From Anaerolineaceae bacterium (GTDB lineage: Bacteria; Chloroflexota; Anaerolineae; Aggregatilineales; Phototrophicaceae), in contig WGMX01000023.1 in the NCBI GenBank assembly GCA_016124855.1, forward strand, positions 1 to 64,000: a stretch of 64,000 bases of DNA. The letters are read 5' to 3'. Position numbers and translations under genes: made by a program. This document shows positions 60,172 to 64,000 of this stretch, piece by piece. Under the pieces are notes generated by a model, which was not told the DNA's origin, did no database searches, and saw nothing but the letters and a program-made list of their open reading frames with translations. The first letter of the stretch is position 1. Each line of letters begins with the position of its first letter.

Positions 60172-60626
60172 TGATGTTATCCCGATTTCTAATCTGCTTA
60201 TGATTACGGAAAACTGCATCCATAGTTGCAATTATTCACGGGCAAATGGGTAGCGCCACCTTAAGTGGTGGATGATGCATTTTCCTATGCTCCTCACCCC
60301 CAAACCCCCTCTCCATTGCATAGAGAGGGGGCTTTAAAGGCATTAACGGTTCAAGTGAGCGGTTATATTGGGCGAAAATATATCTCCACCGTTTAGTGCG
60401 GTGCTACCGGTAAATGTGTGGATAACTATTGTAGCACAAAAATTCTGTTTTTAAAGTTCGAATCGGGTTTCAAAGATGTACGAAAATGAGAATGATCATA
60501 TTAGGCGGATATTTCAATGCACTCGCTAAGTTTCCTGCACGGCATGGGGTATAATTAGCTGAGATTAAGGTCATATGGTATCGGACGTAAAATGTAACCC
60601 TTACGGAGAAACCAAAAAGGGAAATT
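60172..60626 (+). other. Intergenic region with a GC-rich hairpin
   Basis: No gene seen. CCCCCTCTC (60305-60313) pairs with GAGAGGGGG (60323-60331), a 9-bp stem within a C-rich tract (CACCCCCAAACCCCC). This resembles, in complement, the G-rich repeats at 13783-13916 and may be another dispersed repeat. Confidence 0.5.
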
Positions 60627-61295
60627 TTGAACAACGAGAGCAAAGTTCCCATTTGGGAACCACTACCCGGTTCACGAACGATCTGTAAAATTTTTATGCA
60701 CTTATTTAGTAATTATCATGTTCGCGGAACGGAAAATATTCCTCAAGCGCCTTATTTTGTGACGATTAATCACGTTTCATACTGGGATCAGCCGGCTATT
60801 AGCAGCCAGTTCAAAGACACTGTGCCTACTTTTGTGGCACGGAAATATAAAGGCACACTGACTGGACTTCTGTTACATGTCGGCTCGCCTATATGGATTG
60901 AGCAACAGTCGGCTGACAGACAGGCTTTGACGACTGCTTTGAAGATTATGCAACAAGGCACAGCGTTTGCTATTGCTCCAGAAGGGACACGCAGCAAGGT
61001 GGGTGAACTGCTGGCAGGTCATGAAGGGGTCGCTTTTATCGCAACGCGGGCAAGTGTACCGATTGTACCAGTCGCCGTGATGGGGACAAATTTGATGTTC
61101 AAACACGTTCGCCCGGATGTCAATGTGGTGATCGGTAAGTCGTATAAATTACCGGAGGGGCGAGCGCGGGGCGACCAATTAGCAGAATATACGACGCGCA
61201 TCATGTGCGCTATCGCCGCGTTAATGCCGGAACAATATCATGGCTACTACACAGGAAATCCGTTGATCGCTGAGATGGCAAAGGTCGTGCGGTAA
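60627..61295 (+). CDS. 1-acyl-sn-glycerol-3-phosphate acyltransferase (PlsC-like)
   Basis: Membrane-associated acyltransferase making phosphatidic acid from lysophosphatidic acid. The NHVSYWDQ motif supplies the catalytic H-x4-D (block I), and FAIAPEGTRSK is the phosphate-binding block III; 222 residues. Start is TTG at 60627 with AAAAAGGGAAAT upstream. The GNAT gene begins 1 bp after its stop. Confidence 0.92.
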   Translation: MNNESKVPIWEPLPGSRTICKIFMHLFSNYHVRGTENIPQAPYFVTINHVSYWDQPAISSQFKDTVPTFVARKYKGTLTGLLLHVGSPIWIEQQSADRQALTTALKIMQQGTAFAIAPEGTRSKVGELLAGHEGVAFIATRASVPIVPVAVMGTNLMFKHVRPDVNVVIGKSYKLPEGRARGDQLAEYTTRIMCAIAALMPEQYHGYYTGNPLIAEMAKVVR

Positions 61296-61296
61296 G

Positions 61297-61821
61297 ATGG
61301 CACTTATTCGTCTGATGCGAGGTGGTGAGGATGAACCTCAGATTCTACAAGTGAATACCGCATTTTCTACGGATCGCGTTTACAAGGTGAAGCGAACTGG
61401 ATTGAGCTACAGCTTAGAACTTGTCCAAATCAATCCAACACTACGAAAAGATTATGGACAAATTACGGATTTAGATGAATATCCTTTCGTGGTTGTAGCA
61501 GAAGAACATTCCGTCATTTGTGGGGTTGCTGCTGTGCATATTGAGGCATGGAATAAGCGGGCAGTTCTCCAACATCTGTACGTTTCAGAAGGGTATCGTA
61601 GTTTAGGTATCGGTAAATTGCTGGTTCAAAGCAGTATGAATTACGCAAAAAGCAGCCATATGCGCTGCTTATGGCTCGAAACACAAAATATTAATTATCC
61701 GGCTATCCAGTTTTATCAGCGGATGGGATTTGAATGGTGTGGACTGGATACCGAACTTTATGATGATACGACACTCAATAATTATGAAATTGCTTTATTT
61801 TTCGCACGACGGATTGAGTAA
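61297..61821 (+). CDS. GNAT-family N-acetyltransferase
   Basis: 174 residues with the GNAT acetyl-CoA fold: LQHLYVSEGYRSLGIGKLLV (motif A, Q/R-x2-G-x-G/A) around 90-110, and ENNYPAIQFYQRMGFEW-like C-terminal motif B (NINYPAIQFYQRMGFEWCG). The substrate cannot be told. It is translationally linked to plsC (1 bp) and followed by rpe after 39 bp. Confidence 0.9.
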   Translation: MALIRLMRGGEDEPQILQVNTAFSTDRVYKVKRTGLSYSLELVQINPTLRKDYGQITDLDEYPFVVVAEEHSVICGVAAVHIEAWNKRAVLQHLYVSEGYRSLGIGKLLVQSSMNYAKSSHMRCLWLETQNINYPAIQFYQRMGFEWCGLDTELYDDTTLNNYEIALFFARRIE

Positions 61822-61860
61822 AATCATATCTCTCAGATTGTGTTAGTAGAAAGACCTTTT

Positions 61861-62529
61861 ATGTCAAATGCCATACAAGTAGCTGCATCGATCTTAGCGG
61901 CAGATTTTGCCCGTATGGGCGAACAGGTACAGGAAGCTGAGCAAGGTGGTGCGGGTTTAATCCACATTGATGTGATGGATGGGCGGTTTGTACCCAACCT
62001 GACTTTAGGTGCAGTGATGATCGGGGCTATCAAGCGTTCGACAAAACTGCCGCTGGACGTCCATGCGATGATTGTCGAACCGGATCATCTGGTGGGGGAT
62101 TTTGCCAAAGCGGGTGCTAGCCGTATCACAGTCCATATAGAGGCCTGCCCCAATTTGCACCGCACCTTACAGGCGATTAAAGGGCTGGGCTGCGGGGCGG
62201 GCGTAGCGCTTAATCCACACACACCGGCTTCTTTATTGAGCGAAGTGATTCATATGGTCGATGTAATGATCGTGATGAGTGTGAATCCCGGTTTTGGTGG
62301 ACAGGCGTTTTTGCCGGAAGTTCTGCCCAAGGCGCGCCAACTTCGGCAGATGATTCATGATAGTGGACGAGCGATTGATCTGGAAATTGACGGCGGTGTG
62401 AACACAGAAACCGCGCCAAAGTGCGTTGAAGCGGGCGTGAATGTGTTGATTGCAGGAAGCTCCATTTATAACCCGAAATTCAGCGTTAAAGCAGGCATTG
62501 ATGCTCTCAAAGAGTCTGTAAGCGGCTAG
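61861..62529 (+). CDS. rpe: Ribulose-phosphate 3-epimerase
   Basis: Pentose phosphate/Calvin-type epimerase interconverting ribulose 5-phosphate and xylulose 5-phosphate; cytosolic TIM barrel of 222 residues. Motifs: VAASILAADFARMGEQV (start), HIDVMDGRFVPNLTLG (metal His/Asp), LDVHAMIVEP, MVMSVNPGFGGQAFLPEV-like (VMSVNPGFGGQAFLPEVL) and LEIDGGVNTETAP with the catalytic Asp. ATG at 61861 gives the standard N-terminus; an upstream in-frame TTG at 61840 is unnecessary. Confidence 0.95.
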   Translation: MSNAIQVAASILAADFARMGEQVQEAEQGGAGLIHIDVMDGRFVPNLTLGAVMIGAIKRSTKLPLDVHAMIVEPDHLVGDFAKAGASRITVHIEACPNLHRTLQAIKGLGCGAGVALNPHTPASLLSEVIHMVDVMIVMSVNPGFGGQAFLPEVLPKARQLRQMIHDSGRAIDLEIDGGVNTETAPKCVEAGVNVLIAGSSIYNPKFSVKAGIDALKESVSG

Positions 62530-62635
62530 CGTAACACTTATAGTAGACAGGTGTTTAGAATTGTAGAATGGGATTACACTGTAATGTAATGAAACAGTGT
62601 TTTACTGCGTTATTAGGCGTAAGGATTGTGGTGTT

Positions 62636-64000
62636 GTGGCTCAAACAAAGTTATTGAGTGTCGATGGTTATTTGTTGAAGCAGTTGGCGTTAGCCGGTTT
62701 GAATTGGCTTGATACGAACCAAGAACGGGTCAATCAGTCAAATGTATTTCCTGTTCCTGACGGTGACACCGGAACCAATATGTATTTAACGATGCGGAAG
62801 GCGTGCGAGCCTTTGATTTCGATGGATGAAAGTCATGCCGGTAAAGTGTGCAAGCTGATCGCAGCCGGTGCGCTGCTGGGTGCACGAGGAAACTCCGGCG
62901 TTATTCTGTCACAGTGGTGGCGAGGATTCGCCGAGGCGCTGGAAAACCACGCGCAGTTCGACGCGGCGATCTTTGCGGCGGCCTGCGAGAACGCGGTTGA
63001 ACGGGCTTATAAGGCGGTCGTTAAGCCGGTGGAAGGGACAATCCTAACCGTTACGCGGCAGGCGATGGAAGCGGTCGTCGAGAAGGCACGGACAGAAGCC
63101 GACCTGAACCGATTGATTGATGTTAAGGTGGATGCGGCTTATAACTCGCTCAAGCATACGCCGGATTTACTACCTGTATTGAAAGACGCGGGTGTCGTCG
63201 ATTCAGGTGGGCAGGGTTGGACCTACATTATTGAGGGTATGCTCAAACAAGTTAAAGGGGAAAGCTTAAGGGCTTCGGCTTGGGATACTTCATCGCCTAA
63301 GGACTCGAAAGCATGGCAAGAGGCGCTTGTGCCAGAAGATGAAGAAGGTTACGGTTACGATGTGCAGTTCCTGATGCGCGGGAAAGCGATGGATGTGGAT
63401 GCTGTGCGCGCAGCAATTGACGCATTGGGTTGGTCAACTCTGGTTGTGGGTGACGAAAATCTGATTAAAGTCCATGTGCATGTGCATGATCCGGGTGTGC
63501 CGATTAGTTATGCCATTCAGTTAGGTGCGTCGCTGGATGACGTGGTCGTTGAAAATATGCAGGCTCAATATCAAGATTATGTGGTTGAGCGGGCAGGGCG
63601 AGAGGGCGCGGTTGCAGGTGAGCCAGTCAAGGGTGTGGCGGTGGTGACGGTCGCCCCAAGTGCTGGATTGCGAACCTTATTCACGCGCGACTTGGGCGCG
63701 GCTTATGCCATTGGCGGCGGGCAGACGATGAACCCCAGCACCGAGGATTTTTTGCTGGCCTTAAAGCAGCTGCCGAATAATGAGGTTATTCTGCTGCCGA
63801 ATAATCCGAATATTTTACTGGCGGCGAAGCAGGCTTCGGGGTTGGTGTCGGACAAACAGGTCAACGTTGTTTCCAGCCGGACTGTCCCGCAAGGGGTGGC
63901 GGCGATGATTGAGTATGGGAACGAGCGCCAAAGTTTGGGGCTGCCTGAATTGACCGATGTTATGGGGAAGGCTCTCAAAAATGTCATCACCTGTGAGATT
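62636..64000 (+). CDS. DAK2-domain fatty acid kinase-like protein (FakA/YloV), truncated by window edge
   Basis: An open frame from GTG at 62636 (AAGGA upstream) runs off the right edge with 455 codons visible. NVFPVPDGDTGTNMYLTM and LLGARGNSGVILSQWWRGF are the two ATP/Mg-binding signatures of the DhaL (DAK2) domain. Further along is VDSGGQGWTYIIEGML. The middle region and the segment EVILLPNNPNILLAAKQA are typical of YloV/FakA, which phosphorylates fatty acids held by FakB (DegV). About 100 C-terminal residues are expected beyond the window. Confidence 0.93.
   Translation, partial: MAQTKLLSVDGYLLKQLALAGLNWLDTNQERVNQSNVFPVPDGDTGTNMYLTMRKACEPLISMDESHAGKVCKLIAAGALLGARGNSGVILSQWWRGFAEALENHAQFDAAIFAAACENAVERAYKAVVKPVEGTILTVTRQAMEAVVEKARTEADLNRLIDVKVDAAYNSLKHTPDLLPVLKDAGVVDSGGQGWTYIIEGMLKQVKGESLRASAWDTSSPKDSKAWQEALVPEDEEGYGYDVQFLMRGKAMDVDAVRAAIDALGWSTLVVGDENLIKVHVHVHDPGVPISYAIQLGASLDDVVVENMQAQYQDYVVERAGREGAVAGEPVKGVAVVTVAPSAGLRTLFTRDLGAAYAIGGGQTMNPSTEDFLLALKQLPNNEVILLPNNPNILLAAKQASGLVSDKQVNVVSSRTVPQGVAAMIEYGNERQSLGLPELTDVMGKALKNVITCEI

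Noticed and set aside
1..64000. CRISPR arrays, tRNA or rRNA genes, prophage
   Set aside because: No regularly spaced direct repeats, no cloverleaf or rRNA sequence recognised, and no phage structural genes.

Overview
The window looks like a chromosomal segment of a Chloroflexota-type bacterium, probably of the Anaerolineae and relatives. This is inferred from gene content: many sugar ABC systems, cytosolic glycoside hydrolases, and a zinc-ribbon/FHA/Ser-Thr kinase/PP2C/VWA cluster. No rRNA, tRNA or other taxonomic marker confirms it. About two thirds of the window (3.4-48 kb) is a catabolic super-locus for complex oligosaccharides. The last quarter is signalling and housekeeping.

Layout: (1) 1-139, right end of an IS256-type insertion sequence. 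(2) 152-3363, a GAF sensor histidine kinase and a divergent membrane protein. (3) 3382-13515, a YicI-like GH31 alpha-xylosidase with a complete Opp/Dpp-type transporter and a LacI-family regulator; the divergent promoter region holds three lac-like operators. (4) 14144-21315, a GntR/LacI hybrid regulator, GH38 alpha-mannosidase and a CUT1 transporter. (5) 21421-29524, a second CUT1 transporter (one permease carries a roughly 370-residue extracytoplasmic insert), a GH172/DUF2961 enzyme and a GH2 enzyme. (6) 29831-37420, divergent from (5): two paralogous proteins that each carry a full diiron-carboxylate ligand set, a [2Fe-2S] ferredoxin, a TIM-barrel sugar isomerase/epimerase, a second GH31 and a beta-helix protein. 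(7) 38054-48034, a second LacI regulator, a third CUT1 transporter, a second sugar isomerase, a GH2 beta-mannosidase, and on the other strand a ROK kinase and a SIS isomerase. (8) 48207-58263, DUF6582, an orphan PotD-like binding protein with a membrane sensor, and a phospho-signalling operon (FHA, kinase, VWA, zinc ribbon, PP2C). (9) 58360-64000, S20, a response regulator, DUF5990, PlsC, GNAT, ribulose-phosphate epimerase and the start of a FakA/YloV-like kinase.

None of the hydrolases has a visible signal peptide, so oligosaccharides are probably imported whole and cut in the cytosol. Alpha- and beta-mannosidase, alpha-xylosidase, GH2 and GH172 together suggest plant-type glycans (N-glycan, xyloglucan or arabinan fragments). 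None of the three CUT1 systems encodes its ATPase, so they must borrow one from elsewhere.

The best candidate for an undescribed system is 29831-33623. Two tandem diiron proteins plus their own ferredoxin form the skeleton of a multicomponent O2-dependent oxygenase/oxidase, tightly linked to a sugar isomerase and glycosidases. I propose, as a hypothesis only, that it modifies a sugar oxidatively, for example by removing an O-methyl group. A second structural surprise is that 14144-37420 is bracketed by inverted copies of a roughly 180-bp repeat and of a 50-bp repeat.
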